NCBI GenBank assembly: GCA_021821195.1
Contig: JAKACT010000002.1
Coordinates: 124,001-188,000, forward strand
Reading direction: 5' to 3'
DNA length: 64,000 nucleotides
DNA from: Pseudomonadota bacterium
GTDB lineage: Bacteria > Pseudomonadota > Gammaproteobacteria > Xanthomonadales > Xanthomonadaceae
Positions 9,555 through 18,597 of this stretch are shown here, piece by piece; within the stretch, counting starts at the first letter, position 1, and each line of letters begins with the position of its first letter. Made by a program: the position numbers and the translations under genes. Under the pieces are notes generated by a model. It saw nothing but the letters and a program-made list of their open reading frames with translations. It was not told the origin of the DNA and searched no databases.

Positions 9555-10352
9555 ATGCTGCCCGACGGCGTCGCCTGCTACCTGATCAACCTCGACCGAT
9601 CGCCGCAGCGGCTGGCCGCAATGCAGGCGCGACTGGCCGAACTAGGCATCGACTACACGCGCATCGCCGCGGTCGATGGCGCGCAGCTGGCGGACGAAGG
9701 ATTCCTCCGCCATACCGCCGACAACCGCTACTACAAACCCATCCGGCGCGGCGAAGTGGGCTGCTACCTCAGCCATCTGGAAGTGCTGCGGGCGTTCCTC
9801 GACAGCACTGCCCGCTACGCACTGGTCCTGGAAGACGACTGCCTGTTCGATCCAGGCTTCAGCGCCGCGCTGCAGGCGGCGATCGCGCTGCGCGATGCCA
9901 CGGATGACCCGCTGCTGCAGTGGGACGTACTCAAGCTCAACCGCAAGCGGCGGCGCTGGGTCGCACTGGCACCGCTGACGGCGTCGCATCAGCTGGTCGA
10001 ATACGGCCTGAGCGTGCCCATCACCACTGCCGCCGCAGTATGGACGCGTGCCGCGGCCGGGCGATTCCTGCACGCCTATCACGGCACCACCCGACCCATC
10101 GACTGCGACCTGCAGCACCCTTGGGAATTCGGCCTCGACATCCTTGCGCTGCAGCCGCCGCCAGTCACGCAGGGAGACGTCGCTTCGACCATCGGCAACC
10201 GCAAGCACCCGGCGCACGGCCCGCTGGCCAAACTTGGCTACGAACTGCGCCGGCTGTGGCCCAAGCTGCGCCACTTCGGCCAGCGCTATGGCTGGGCCTT
10301 CATCGCCGGCTGGCTATGGCGGCGGCAACTGCATTACCGCCGACGAGGCTGA
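9555..10352 (+). CDS. Glycosyltransferase family 25 (LPS-type)
   Basis: A 265-residue member of the GT25/LgtB family, which adds galactose or related sugars to lipooligosaccharide in many Gram-negatives. Family features are ACYLINLDRSPQRLAAM at the N-terminus, the segment GEVGCYLSHLEVLRAF, and the acidic motif LVLEDDC (about 92-98). The basic, Trp-rich C-terminus (LWPKLRHF ... GWLWRRQ) suggests membrane association. It ends the glf operon. Its last 39 bases overlap the 3' end of galE, which is transcribed toward it. Confidence 0.88.
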   Translation: MLPDGVACYLINLDRSPQRLAAMQARLAELGIDYTRIAAVDGAQLADEGFLRHTADNRYYKPIRRGEVGCYLSHLEVLRAFLDSTARYALVLEDDCLFDPGFSAALQAAIALRDATDDPLLQWDVLKLNRKRRRWVALAPLTASHQLVEYGLSVPITTAAAVWTRAAAGRFLHAYHGTTRPIDCDLQHPWEFGLDILALQPPPVTQGDVASTIGNRKHPAHGPLAKLGYELRRLWPKLRHFGQRYGWAFIAGWLWRRQLHYRRRG

Positions 10353-11348
10353 CGGCGTGCGGCCCCGGCCGCCGACGCGCCGCTGCTCCCACGCCCAGGC
10401 ATGCGCCACGATCGCATCCAGCGCCGCATGGCGCGGCTGCCAGCCCAGCGCAGCGCGCGCGGCGCGCGCATCCGCCACCAGCGCAGGCGGATCGCCTGCG
10501 CGGCGCGCGCCCATGGCTACCGGGATCGGATGGCCGGTGACACGGCGCACCGCTTCGATCACCTCGCGCACGGAATAGCCATTGCCGTTGCCGAGGTTGT
10601 AGCGTGCGCTGTCGCCGCCCGCGAGCAATTGCCGCAGCGCCAGCAGGTGGGCATCGGCCAGGTCCTCGACGTGGATGTAGTCGCGGATGCAGGTGCCATC
10701 GGCGGTGGCGTAGTCCTCGCCATAGACGGTGATGTGCGGGCGGCGCCCGGAGGCCACCTGCAGCAGCAACGGGACCAGGTGGGTTTCCGGCTCGTGGCAT
10801 TCACCCAGCTCGCCCTCGGCATCGGCACCGGCGGCGTTGAAGTAGCGCAGGCAGACCGACTTCAGCCCGTAGGCGCGATCAAAGTCCTCCAGCATCTGTT
10901 CGACGAACCACTTGCTGCGGCCGTAGGGATTGATCGGTGCCTTCGGGTGCGCCTCGTCGATCGGCACGTACTGCGGATCGCCGAAGATCGCCGCGGTGGA
11001 GGAGAAGATGAACTTGTCGATGCCGTGCGCGCGCATGCCGTCCAGCAGGGCCTGGGTGGCGGTCACGTTGTTGCGGTAGTACTTGGCCGGATCGGCCACC
11101 GACTCGCCGACCTGGATGAAGCTGGCGAAGTGCATCACCGCCGCCGGCCGGACCTCGCCCAGCACCGCAGCGACGAAGCCGCCATCGCCGATGTCGCCGA
11201 CGTGCAGCGGCGCGCCCAGCACAGCTTCGCGATGGCCGGAGGACAGATCGTCGGCCACCACCGCATGGAAGCCGGCACGGCGCAGCCGCTTGACCATGTG
11301 CGAGCCGATGTAGCCGGCACCGCCGACGACCAGGATGGGGACGGGCAT
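10314..11348 (-). CDS. galE: UDP-glucose 4-epimerase
   Basis: NAD-dependent short-chain dehydrogenase fold enzyme that interconverts UDP-glucose and UDP-galactose. It is 344 residues long. The NAD motif GGAGYIGSH lies at 9-17, and the catalytic Tyr142/Lys146 (PYGRSK) with Ser116-Ser117-Thr118 are present, as is RYFNAAGAD. It would feed UDP-galactose to Glf, whose gene lies on the opposite strand in the convergent operon. The C-terminus (about 320-344) is unusually rich in Arg, Gly and Ser and overlaps the convergent GT25 gene by 39 bp. The ATG at 11348 gives MPVPILVVGGAGYIG. Confidence 0.95.
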   Translation of the reverse strand: MPVPILVVGGAGYIGSHMVKRLRRAGFHAVVADDLSSGHREAVLGAPLHVGDIGDGGFVAAVLGEVRPAAVMHFASFIQVGESVADPAKYYRNNVTATQALLDGMRAHGIDKFIFSSTAAIFGDPQYVPIDEAHPKAPINPYGRSKWFVEQMLEDFDRAYGLKSVCLRYFNAAGADAEGELGECHEPETHLVPLLLQVASGRRPHITVYGEDYATADGTCIRDYIHVEDLADAHLLALRQLLAGGDSARYNLGNGNGYSVREVIEAVRRVTGHPIPVAMGARRAGDPPALVADARAARAALGWQPRHAALDAIVAHAWAWEQRRVGGRGRTPSASSAVMQLPPP

Positions 11349-11401
11349 GTGGTGGCGGTTCCTGTGCGAAAGATGGGGAGGTCGTCGCCTGCAGCGCGCG
11401 A

Positions 11402-12322
11402 TCAGCGGTACAGGTCGAGGTACGGGTTTTCCTCGCCGCTGCCGGGCGGCCGCAGGGTGTAGCGCTTGTAGGTCCACTGGTACTGGGCGAAATCGCGCCG
11501 CGCCACCGCTTCCACGCCGGCGTTCAGCGCGGCCACCGCCTGCGCCGGATCGGCCGCGTCCACGCCCGTCGGCGCGGCCTGCACGTGCAGGGCGAAGCGC
11601 GGCGCGCCGGTCCCCGGCAGCCGCTCGCACCAGCACAGCAGCACCCGCGCGCCGCTGCGGTTGGCCAACCGCCCCAGCAGGGTCATGGTCAGCGCCTGCT
11701 TGCCGAAGAACGGCGCGAACTCGCCCTCGCCGGCCTTCGGCTGCTGGTCCGGCAGGATGCCGACCACGCCGCCCCTCTGCAGGCGCTTGAGCAGGGTGCG
11801 CACGCCCGCCGCCTCGGCGCGGACCTGCTCGACCTGCCCGCCGGCATTGGCGCGCACGCGGCGCAGGAAGGCCTCGCCCACCGCGGATTCCGGCGGCCGG
11901 TACAGGATCGCCAGCGGGGTCTTGCTGGCCAGCCACTGGTTCAGCAGCTCCCAGTTGCCCATGTGCGGCGCGGCCACGACCAGGCCTTCGCCGCTGCGCA
12001 GGGCCGCGTCGAACAGCGCCTCGCCGTGCACTTCCGCGATATCGGCCAGATTGCGCGCCGCCGGCCGCGTCCACAGCCGCAGCGTCTCGAAAGCCTGGCG
12101 GGCGGTGGTGCGGAGGATGTCGTGCAGCAGCGCTTCCCGCGCGCTGGCGTCCAGGTCGGCGCGGATCAGCTCCAGGTTGCGCCGCGTGACCCGCGCCTCG
12201 CGCGCATCCAGCACGATCCACAGGCGCGCCATACCATCCGCCAACGCCCGTAGCAGCCACCACGGCAGGCGCGCGACGGCCCAGGCCAAGGCGTATAGCA
12301 GGGCAGCGGCAAGGTCGGTCAT
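11402..12322 (-). CDS. LpxL/HtrB-type lysophospholipid acyltransferase
   Basis: A 306-residue inner-membrane protein of the lipid A late acyltransferase family (LpxL/LpxM/HtrB), which adds a secondary acyl chain to Kdo2-lipid A. An N-terminal hydrophobic anchor (about 1-36) precedes the catalytic motif HMGNWE (His120, Glu125), the HX4(D/E) dyad. ILPDQQP is the second conserved block and FFGK the third. It lies 53 bp upstream of galE on the same strand, consistent with an LPS setting. I cannot tell which acyl position it modifies. Confidence 0.88.
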   Translation of the reverse strand: MTDLAAALLYALAWAVARLPWWLLRALADGMARLWIVLDAREARVTRRNLELIRADLDASAREALLHDILRTTARQAFETLRLWTRPAARNLADIAEVHGEALFDAALRSGEGLVVAAPHMGNWELLNQWLASKTPLAILYRPPESAVGEAFLRRVRANAGGQVEQVRAEAAGVRTLLKRLQRGGVVGILPDQQPKAGEGEFAPFFGKQALTMTLLGRLANRSGARVLLCWCERLPGTGAPRFALHVQAAPTGVDAADPAQAVAALNAGVEAVARRDFAQYQWTYKRYTLRPPGSGEENPYLDLYR

Positions 12323-12387
12323 CGGCCTATTGTAGGAGGCGCGCGCAGCGGCCATGAAACCGCGGCGCCGCGTCCTACAATGCGCCC

Positions 12388-12828
12388 ATGCTTGCCCTGA
12401 TCCAGCGCGTGACCGAAGCGAAGGTGACCGTCGACGACGCCGTGGTTGGGGCGATCGGCCCGGGCCTGCTGGCGCTGGTGGCGGTGGAACCGGGCGATAC
12501 CGAGGCGCAGTTCCTACGGATGGCACAACGCCTGCTCGGCTACCGTATTTTCAGCGACGATGCCGGCAAGATGAATAGATCTTTGGCGGATATCGGCGGC
12601 GGATTGCTGCTGGTCAGCCAGTTCACCCTGGCCGCGGATACCCGCAGCGGGATGCGCCCCAGCTTCACCACCGCGGCCCCGCCCGCGGAAGCTGAACGCG
12701 GGTTCGACCGGCTGGTGGCGATCTGCCGGGAAATGCACCCGCCAGGGGTGGAAACCGGGCGTTTCGGTGCCCATATGGTGGTCAGCCTGGTCAACGACGG
12801 GCCGGTGACGTTCCTGCTTCGCCCCTGA
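12388..12828 (+). CDS. dtd: D-aminoacyl-tRNA deacylase
   Basis: Hydrolyses D-amino acids (and Gly mischarged on tRNA-Ala) from tRNA, a proofreading step in the cytoplasm. At 146 residues it has the exact family length. The opening [16 protein letters not shown], the motif SQFTL (about 79-83) and the C-terminal NDGPVT stretch that forms the cross-subunit active site are all present. It is divergent from the LpxL gene (65 bp apart) and lies 100 bp upstream of rpoD on the same strand. Confidence 0.96.
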   Translation: MLALIQRVTEAKVTVDDAVVGAIGPGLLALVAVEPGDTEAQFLRMAQRLLGYRIFSDDAGKMNRSLADIGGGLLLVSQFTLAADTRSGMRPSFTTAAPPAEAERGFDRLVAICREMHPPGVETGRFGAHMVVSLVNDGPVTFLLRP

Positions 12829-12868
12829 ACCCCGCGACGCCCGGCGGCCGGCACCCATCCCCGCACGG

Positions 12869-12874
12869 TATAAT
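12869..12874 (+). promoter_or_regulatory. Consensus -10 element upstream of rpoD
   Basis: A perfect TATAAT lies 54 bp before the rpoD ATG, within ggTATAATgc. No good -35 hexamer is visible 17 bp upstream (GGCCGG), so it may be a -10-dependent or activated housekeeping promoter. Confidence 0.5.
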
Positions 12875-12928
12875 GCTTGGTTCTCTTTCTGCGTCGTCCG
12901 CAGATCCCCTCGACACGGTACACCCCAC

Positions 12929-14788
<1,860 letters not shown>

Positions 14789-14810
14789 CACGCGCCGCGT
14801 GGCATCCCCA

Positions 14811-14841
14811 AAAGCCCGCCACCCGGCGGGCTTTGTTGTTT
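14811..14841 (+). terminator. Intrinsic terminator of rpoD
   Basis: An 8-bp perfect stem (AGCCCGCC / GGCGGGCT) with the loop ACCC is followed by the T-rich tail TTGTTGTTT, 25 bp past the rpoD stop. Convergent transcription of the HNH gene ends 15 bp downstream. Confidence 0.85.
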
Positions 14842-14855
14842 CATGATCTGGACTG

Positions 14856-15239
14856 CTATTCGATCTGCACCATCGCCAACTCGGGGAAGTGCTCCTCTGC
14901 ATGGCAGTTAGCGCAGAGCAGAATGCATTTCGCAAGCTCGGCCCGGATTTCCGCGATGCTGCGATTGGAGAGCGAACGCACGTCGAGATGGAATCTCTTC
15001 TCTCCGGGAACGCAGTGATGCCAAGTCAACGCTGCAAGATTGCGTTGGTAGCCGCAACGCGTGCAACTGCCGCCGGCAATCTCCACCAGCTCGCGTTTCC
15101 GGGCGAGTCCCCGTTCCTGCTGGCGCATGTAGCTTTGGTGCCGATGATTGGTGTCCGCGTTCTTGCATTTCAGCGAGCAGAATCGCCTCTGTCTCCCTGA
15201 CAGCGGCGCATGGCAAATCGAGCACTGGATGGATTTCAC
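14856..15239 (-). CDS. HNH endonuclease-like zinc-finger protein
   Basis: A 127-residue protein with an N-terminal Cys finger (CSIC ... FCSLKC, about 6-24) and a C-terminal HNH fold. The fold shows CTRCG (about 59-63), LTWHH (about 70-74) and CANCH (about 109-113), typical of ββα-metal nucleases. The start is GTG at 15239, because an in-frame TAA lies 9 bp upstream. It diverges from the intron-bearing tRNA-Ile gene, with 62 bp between them, and converges on rpoD. It could be a free-standing homing endonuclease linked to the group I intron, or an unrelated small nuclease. The fold is seen in sequence; the homing role is inference. Confidence 0.7.
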   Translation of the reverse strand: MKSIQCSICHAPLSGRQRRFCSLKCKNADTNHRHQSYMRQQERGLARKRELVEIAGGSCTRCGYQRNLAALTWHHCVPGEKRFHLDVRSLSNRSIAEIRAELAKCILLCANCHAEEHFPELAMVQIE

Positions 15240-15264
15240 CTTTTAAACATAATCCATTTCAGGG

Positions 15265-15293
15265 TTGGAGGGATGTCTCCCGGTTGCTACGAT
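15265..15293 (+). promoter_or_regulatory. Promoter of the tRNA-Ile gene
   Basis: TTGGAG (15265-15270) and TACGAT (15288-15293) are separated by exactly 17 bp and sit 9 bp before the first tRNA base. This fits a sigma-70 promoter that starts transcription almost at the tRNA 5' end. Confidence 0.6.
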
Positions 15294-15301
15294 GCGCGCT
15301 C

Positions 15302-15611
15302 GGGCCTATAGCTCAATGGTTAGAGCAGAGGACTCATCGAAAGGTGACCCCGGCACCGGAAGGGCCGGCGGAAAAACGGGATGAATTCAGGGAAACCCTA
15401 GCGGTTCGGCCGAGGGCAATCCTGAGCCAAGCCGGCGGTACACCGCCGGAAGGTGCAGAGACTACCTGAGGGCTGAAGTGCCCTTGATGACAGGCCAGAG
15501 CCTCCCGCACCCCACCAGCGCCAGCTGCGGGTGATGAGATAGTCCACACCGGAGCGAAAGCCCCGGACAATGTGAATCCTTTGGTTCCAGGTTCGAGTCC
15601 TGGTGGGCCCA
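15302..15611 (+). tRNA. tRNA-Ile(CAU), split by a group I intron
   Basis: The exons are 15302-15337 and 15575-15611. Joined, they form a full cloverleaf. The acceptor stem is GGGCCTA/TGGGCCC with one G-T pair. The D-stem is GCTC/GAGC, the anticodon stem GAGGA/TCCTT, the loop CTCATAA with anticodon CAT, and the T-arm CCAGG-TTCGAGT-CCTGG. The discriminator is A and no CCA is encoded. The body (AGCTCAATGGTTAGAGCAG ... CAT AATC) matches tRNA-Ile2, whose C34 is converted to lysidine to read AUA, rather than a Met tRNA. The intron interrupts the anticodon loop between bases 36 and 37, so splicing is needed for function. Confidence 0.9.
15338..15574 (+). ncRNA. Group I intron (self-splicing ribozyme) in tRNA-Ile(CAU)
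   Basis: A 237-nt insertion with group I hallmarks. P1 pairs exon UCAU with GUGA in the intron, giving the U-G wobble at the 5' splice site. The P/Q core strands are AATTCAGGG (about 15384-15392) and AATCCTGAGCC (about 15418-15428). R is GTGCAGAGACTA (15453-15464) and S is AGATAGTCC (15537-15545); P7 forms by GACTA/TAGTC. A P9 hairpin with a GAAA loop lies near 15550-15566, and the terminal guanosine is at 15574. Length, insertion point and core resemble the 205-nt Azoarcus tRNA-Ile intron (subgroup IC3). It has no internal reading frame, so it cannot encode its own homing enzyme. Confidence 0.9.
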
Positions 15612-15835
15612 TGTCAGATTTGCAGGCGGATCGTGGCCTGTGCGCGGAAAAGCATCGACTGTCCTAGATGGCCACTTTTTCATTTTCCGAAAGGAAAGTC
15701 GGTCCCCACCGGGTCGCACCGCGAAGCCCGTGAGAAGCCGAAGGATCCATAGTCGATCCCAGAGGGCGTACCCAGTTGTCCAGCTTGATGCTTCGGGGAT
15801 AGGCTGCCACGCACATCCATTCGAAAGGAATCTTT

Positions 15836-16078
15836 GTGAGCAGCTCCCGCAGCCATCTGGATTTAACAATCGCCTCCATCAACATCTTCAGCAACGACGG
15901 CTTGCTCGACGCAGCAGAGCTTGACAAGCTGTTGCAGCTCGCCGAACGCGACGGCGCCGTCGATGAGGACGAGAAGCGGGTGCTGGGCAAGATTTTTGCC
16001 CAGGCTGAGCAGACGAAACTGGACCCAACTGTGGCGCGCCGCATTGCCGAGATCCGTGCAGCCCACGCGATTTCCTGA
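15836..16078 (+). CDS. Small acidic TerB-like helical protein
   Basis: An 80-residue protein with a GTG start preceded by AAGGAA at 5 bases. The segment NDGLLDAAELDKLLQLAERD followed by GAVDEDEKRVLGKIF is a paired-helix, Asp-rich repeat like those of TerB/EF-hand-like stress proteins. Similar short proteins occur in xanthomonads without assigned function. It lies between the intron-bearing tRNA and the stress operon, and its TerB-like character would fit the TelA protein encoded further on. The match is by pattern only. Confidence 0.55.
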   Translation: MSSSRSHLDLTIASINIFSNDGLLDAAELDKLLQLAERDGAVDEDEKRVLGKIFAQAEQTKLDPTVARRIAEIRAAHAIS

Positions 16079-16578
16079 TAGCAAACGCAGCCCGCTAAGG
16101 CACCGCACGGGGCCCGCAGGCAGAACTCCCCGCGGATACCAAGGATGCCGGCGCGACGAACATACCGCCGCGGCGACCTAACTCACGCTCGACGTCATTG
16201 CCCATGAAGTCGCCTCGGCCAAGGCCCGCCGCCTTAAGGCGCAGGTGCAGCCCCGCCCCCCGACAGGGAGGCCTCTACAAGAAAAACTGACCCGCGACTT
16301 CGATCTGGACCGCTCCCACACGACGCTTCTGCCGAAGATCTTCGTCATGAATGCTCTGCACACCCTGCACGGCTTAATGGATGCAGAAGCCAAGGCCGTG
16401 CCCAACCGCCTGCTTGCACGCCTCAACACGAGGCTCGCCTGAAGTTCGAGGAACAGGTCGAACCCGTGAATTTCCTGCCGCCGTTGCCGTGTCCACTACC
16501 ACACCCACCTGCCGCCTGATTTCATGGACGACATACCGAAAGCTCCCGGAATAGCTGCCATGGATGGCATTTGCAATG
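16079..16578. other. Gene-poor stretch with one degenerate reading frame
   Basis: About 500 bp of mixed composition without a convincing gene. One plus-strand frame runs from a stop near 16181 to 16442. It encodes a plausible helical tail (KLTRDFDLDRSHTTLLPKIF, then a helix ending NRLLARLNTRLA), but it has no good start or ribosome binding site. It may be the 3' remnant of a lost gene. No integrase, IS end or tRNA-derived repeat was found. Confidence 0.4.
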
Positions 16579-16611
16579 TTTCATGTAATGCCGCAAGCTG
16601 ATTACATGAAA
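16579..16611. promoter_or_regulatory. Perfect 11-bp dyad overlapping the start of the stress operon
   Basis: TTTCATGTAAT (16579-16589) and ATTACATGAAA (16601-16611) are exact inverted repeats separated by 11 bp, so the half-sites are 22 bp apart, about two helical turns. The right arm contains the preferred ATG (16606) of the first gene. It could be a dimeric repressor operator, or an mRNA hairpin that hides the start codon. The symmetry is seen directly; the role is inferred. Confidence 0.6.
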
Positions 16612-17238
16612 TCAGCACAACCCCGTTCCGGCACGCTCGCGGTTCGCGCCTTCCGGCAGCGCATGCGCGACCAGGGGCTGGTGAAGAAGGATGTCTGGAT
16701 CCGCCCGGTGTTCGCCGCCGAGCTTGCCGCCATTGAGCAACGACTCCGCACGCAGGAAGGCCCTGCTGGCCTGGCCCCGTCCATCGAAGGAAACGAGCCG
16801 GGCTGGTCCATCGAGTCGATCCGGCTCGCGCTGTCCCAGAGCAGCGCAGTGCATGATCGACGCGTGTCGCTGGAGTTGATCGAGGGCACCGACCCCGCCT
16901 TGCATCTGGTCATGCACGAGCACGGCGACCTGTCGGTCTTCCTTGCCGTCGGCGGCAACCAGATCATCGTGGAAAGCTTCCTGTGGCCCCTTTCGCTCGT
17001 CCGCGACCCGGCCGAGTTCAATGCCCACGTCCTGCGCACCCACAAACTGCTGCCGCTCTCCACGATCAGCCTGGACAGCATTGGTGGCGTGCCGGGGTAC
17101 ACCATGTTCGGCGCGCTCGATACCCATGCGACGCTGGCGAGCCTGATGTTCGAGATCGAGACGCTGGCCGACAACGTCGCGCTGGCCACCGAAATCTACG
17201 CGCCGTTCCTGCGCCACCCCGAAGTGGGCGCCGCATGA
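16606..17238 (+). CDS. YjfI-like protein (DUF2170 family)
   Basis: A 210-residue cytoplasmic protein. A short basic N-terminal part (RAFRQRMRDQGLVKKDVWIRP) precedes a DUF2170 domain at about 70-205, as in E. coli YjfI. The biochemical role is unknown; the family is encoded with PspA paralogues. It opens a seven-gene operon and overlaps the next gene by ATGA. I chose the ATG at 16606, since the conserved region begins there and the bases upstream form a perfect dyad; ATGs at 16564, 16576 and 16588 are also in frame. Confidence 0.8.
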   Translation: MKSAQPRSGTLAVRAFRQRMRDQGLVKKDVWIRPVFAAELAAIEQRLRTQEGPAGLAPSIEGNEPGWSIESIRLALSQSSAVHDRRVSLELIEGTDPALHLVMHEHGDLSVFLAVGGNQIIVESFLWPLSLVRDPAEFNAHVLRTHKLLPLSTISLDSIGGVPGYTMFGALDTHATLASLMFEIETLADNVALATEIYAPFLRHPEVGAA

Positions 17239-17924
17239 ATCATCCCCTGAAAAAACTGCTGTCGACCCTGCGCGGCAATGTCGAGGAGATCGGCAACGCG
17301 GTCCTTGGGAACAAGGCGCTTCGACTGCTCGACGAAGATATCCGCCAGACCGACCTGGCGCTCCACCGCACCCGGCAGGAGGCCGATGCCGCCAAGGCGC
17401 GCCGCATCCATGCGGAGGATGTGGCCAGCAAGAGCCAGGCGAAGCTGCGTGAGCAGGAGGCCGTTGTTGCCACGCATCTGGCCGACGGGAAGCCTGGACT
17501 GGCGCGGAGGGCGGCACAGAAGGTCGTGGAGATCGAGGCAGCGCTGCGCGAAGCCCGTCGGATCCTGACCGAGTGCCAGCTGACAGAACAACAGTTCAAC
17601 CACGCGGTCGAACAGCTTGAACAGCAGCTGCGCCGGTTGCGGCACCAGAGCGACACGCTCAAGGCCGCCGAAAGCCTCAAGCTCGCCCAGGCCTCCGTGG
17701 CCATGCGCCAACCTGGATCCGCGCCCTATCCCGAGCCCGCCCAGGCATCGGTGCGCCGGAAGAAGGCTGCGGCCCCCCAGGCCGCCCGCCCCAAGCCCCA
17801 GCCCCCACCCGCCGTCGCCACGATTGAAGACGTGTTGTCCCGCGTGGACAAGCGAACACCAGCACGCCCGGCCAAGCCGCGGCGCACGGCCCCCACTCCC
17901 AAGCCCCGCAAGGAAGGGAAATGA
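17235..17924 (+). CDS. PspA/IM30 family protein (YjfJ-like)
   Basis: A 229-residue, mostly coiled-coil protein of the PspA/Vipp1 (bacterial ESCRT-III-like) family, which polymerises on damaged inner membranes. The helical part covers about 1-155 (LLDEDIRQTDLALHRTRQEA and later heptads). The last 70 residues are a Pro/Ala/Lys-rich disordered tail, not typical of classical PspA. No pspBC or pspF gene is nearby, so this is a paralogue wired to the flotillin operon rather than the phage-shock regulon. It overlaps its neighbours on both sides by ATGA. Confidence 0.85.
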   Translation: MNHPLKKLLSTLRGNVEEIGNAVLGNKALRLLDEDIRQTDLALHRTRQEADAAKARRIHAEDVASKSQAKLREQEAVVATHLADGKPGLARRAAQKVVEIEAALREARRILTECQLTEQQFNHAVEQLEQQLRRLRHQSDTLKAAESLKLAQASVAMRQPGSAPYPEPAQASVRRKKAAAPQAARPKPQPPPAVATIEDVLSRVDKRTPARPAKPRRTAPTPKPRKEGK

Positions 17925-18568
17925 GCGACGCCATCCTCGTCAGCATGACCTACCCCACCCTGGCCTACAGCGTGCTGCTGGCCTTCTGCGTGATCTACTG
18001 GCTGATCGCCGCCACCGGCATCGTCGACACCGATGCGGTCGATAGCCTGCTCAGCCACCACCATCACGTGGATGGACACGACGGCGACGGGATCGGCCTT
18101 GCCGGCATCCTGTCCAGGCTCGGCCTGTCCGGTGTCCCCATCATGCTCGTGCTGACGACCCTCTCCTTCTTCGGATGGGTGGCCACGTACTTCACCCATT
18201 TGCTCGTCCTTCTCCATCTGCCGGCACCCATGCGCCTTCTGGTCGGGACGCTGGTGGCCGTCGGCGCCCTGATCCCCGGCGTACTCCTGACATCTTTCGC
18301 CCTGCGCCCGGTCGCCAAGCTGATCAACCGCCTGCGCCCTCCCACACCGCCATCCATCCTCGGCCGCGAAGGCACGGTCATCTCGCCGCTGGTGGACGAG
18401 GCAGGCGGCCGCGTCGAGATCGATGACGGCGCCGCCGGCCTGATCCTGCAGGTTCGGACCAATTCACCCCACGCATTAGCTCGTGGTTCCCGCGTTGTAC
18501 TCATTCACCACGACACCACACGCGACCTCTACGAGGTCATTCCCGCAACCGAGTTCCAGGCCCGCTGA
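17921..18568 (+). CDS. YqiJ-like membrane protein with OB-fold/NfeD-type tail
   Basis: A 215-residue inner-membrane protein. Hydrophobic segments lie at about 9-32, 70-92 and 98-125. A soluble β-rich C-terminal domain follows (about 145-212: ILGREGTVISPLVDEAGGRV), the YqiJ/NfeD-like OB fold. A His/Asp-rich loop (SHHHHVDGHDGDG, about 45-57) follows the first segment and could bind metal. In E. coli yqiJ sits directly before the flotillin gene yqiK, as here, and NfeD-type proteins are known flotillin partners. Confidence 0.85.
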   Translation: MSDAILVSMTYPTLAYSVLLAFCVIYWLIAATGIVDTDAVDSLLSHHHHVDGHDGDGIGLAGILSRLGLSGVPIMLVLTTLSFFGWVATYFTHLLVLLHLPAPMRLLVGTLVAVGALIPGVLLTSFALRPVAKLINRLRPPTPPSILGREGTVISPLVDEAGGRVEIDDGAAGLILQVRTNSPHALARGSRVVLIHHDTTRDLYEVIPATEFQAR

Positions 18569-18597
18569 GCACACGAGATCGCAAGGAGCAGCTCTCA

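Noticed and set aside
15302-15611. Reading the CAU anticodon as an elongator or initiator Met tRNA
   Set aside because: The acceptor stem G1-C72 excludes initiator type. The body resembles tRNA-Ile2, and the intron position is that of tRNA-Ile introns; the call should still be confirmed by a tRNA classifier.
16561-16575. A possible sigma-54 promoter (TGG ... TTGCA) before the PspA-like operon
   Set aside because: The GG and GC elements are one base too close for a functional sigma-54 site, and no enhancer-binding protein gene is nearby.
17235-17924. A classical phage-shock (psp) operon
   Set aside because: There is no pspB, pspC or pspF; the order YjfI-PspA-YqiJ-YqiK is a different arrangement.
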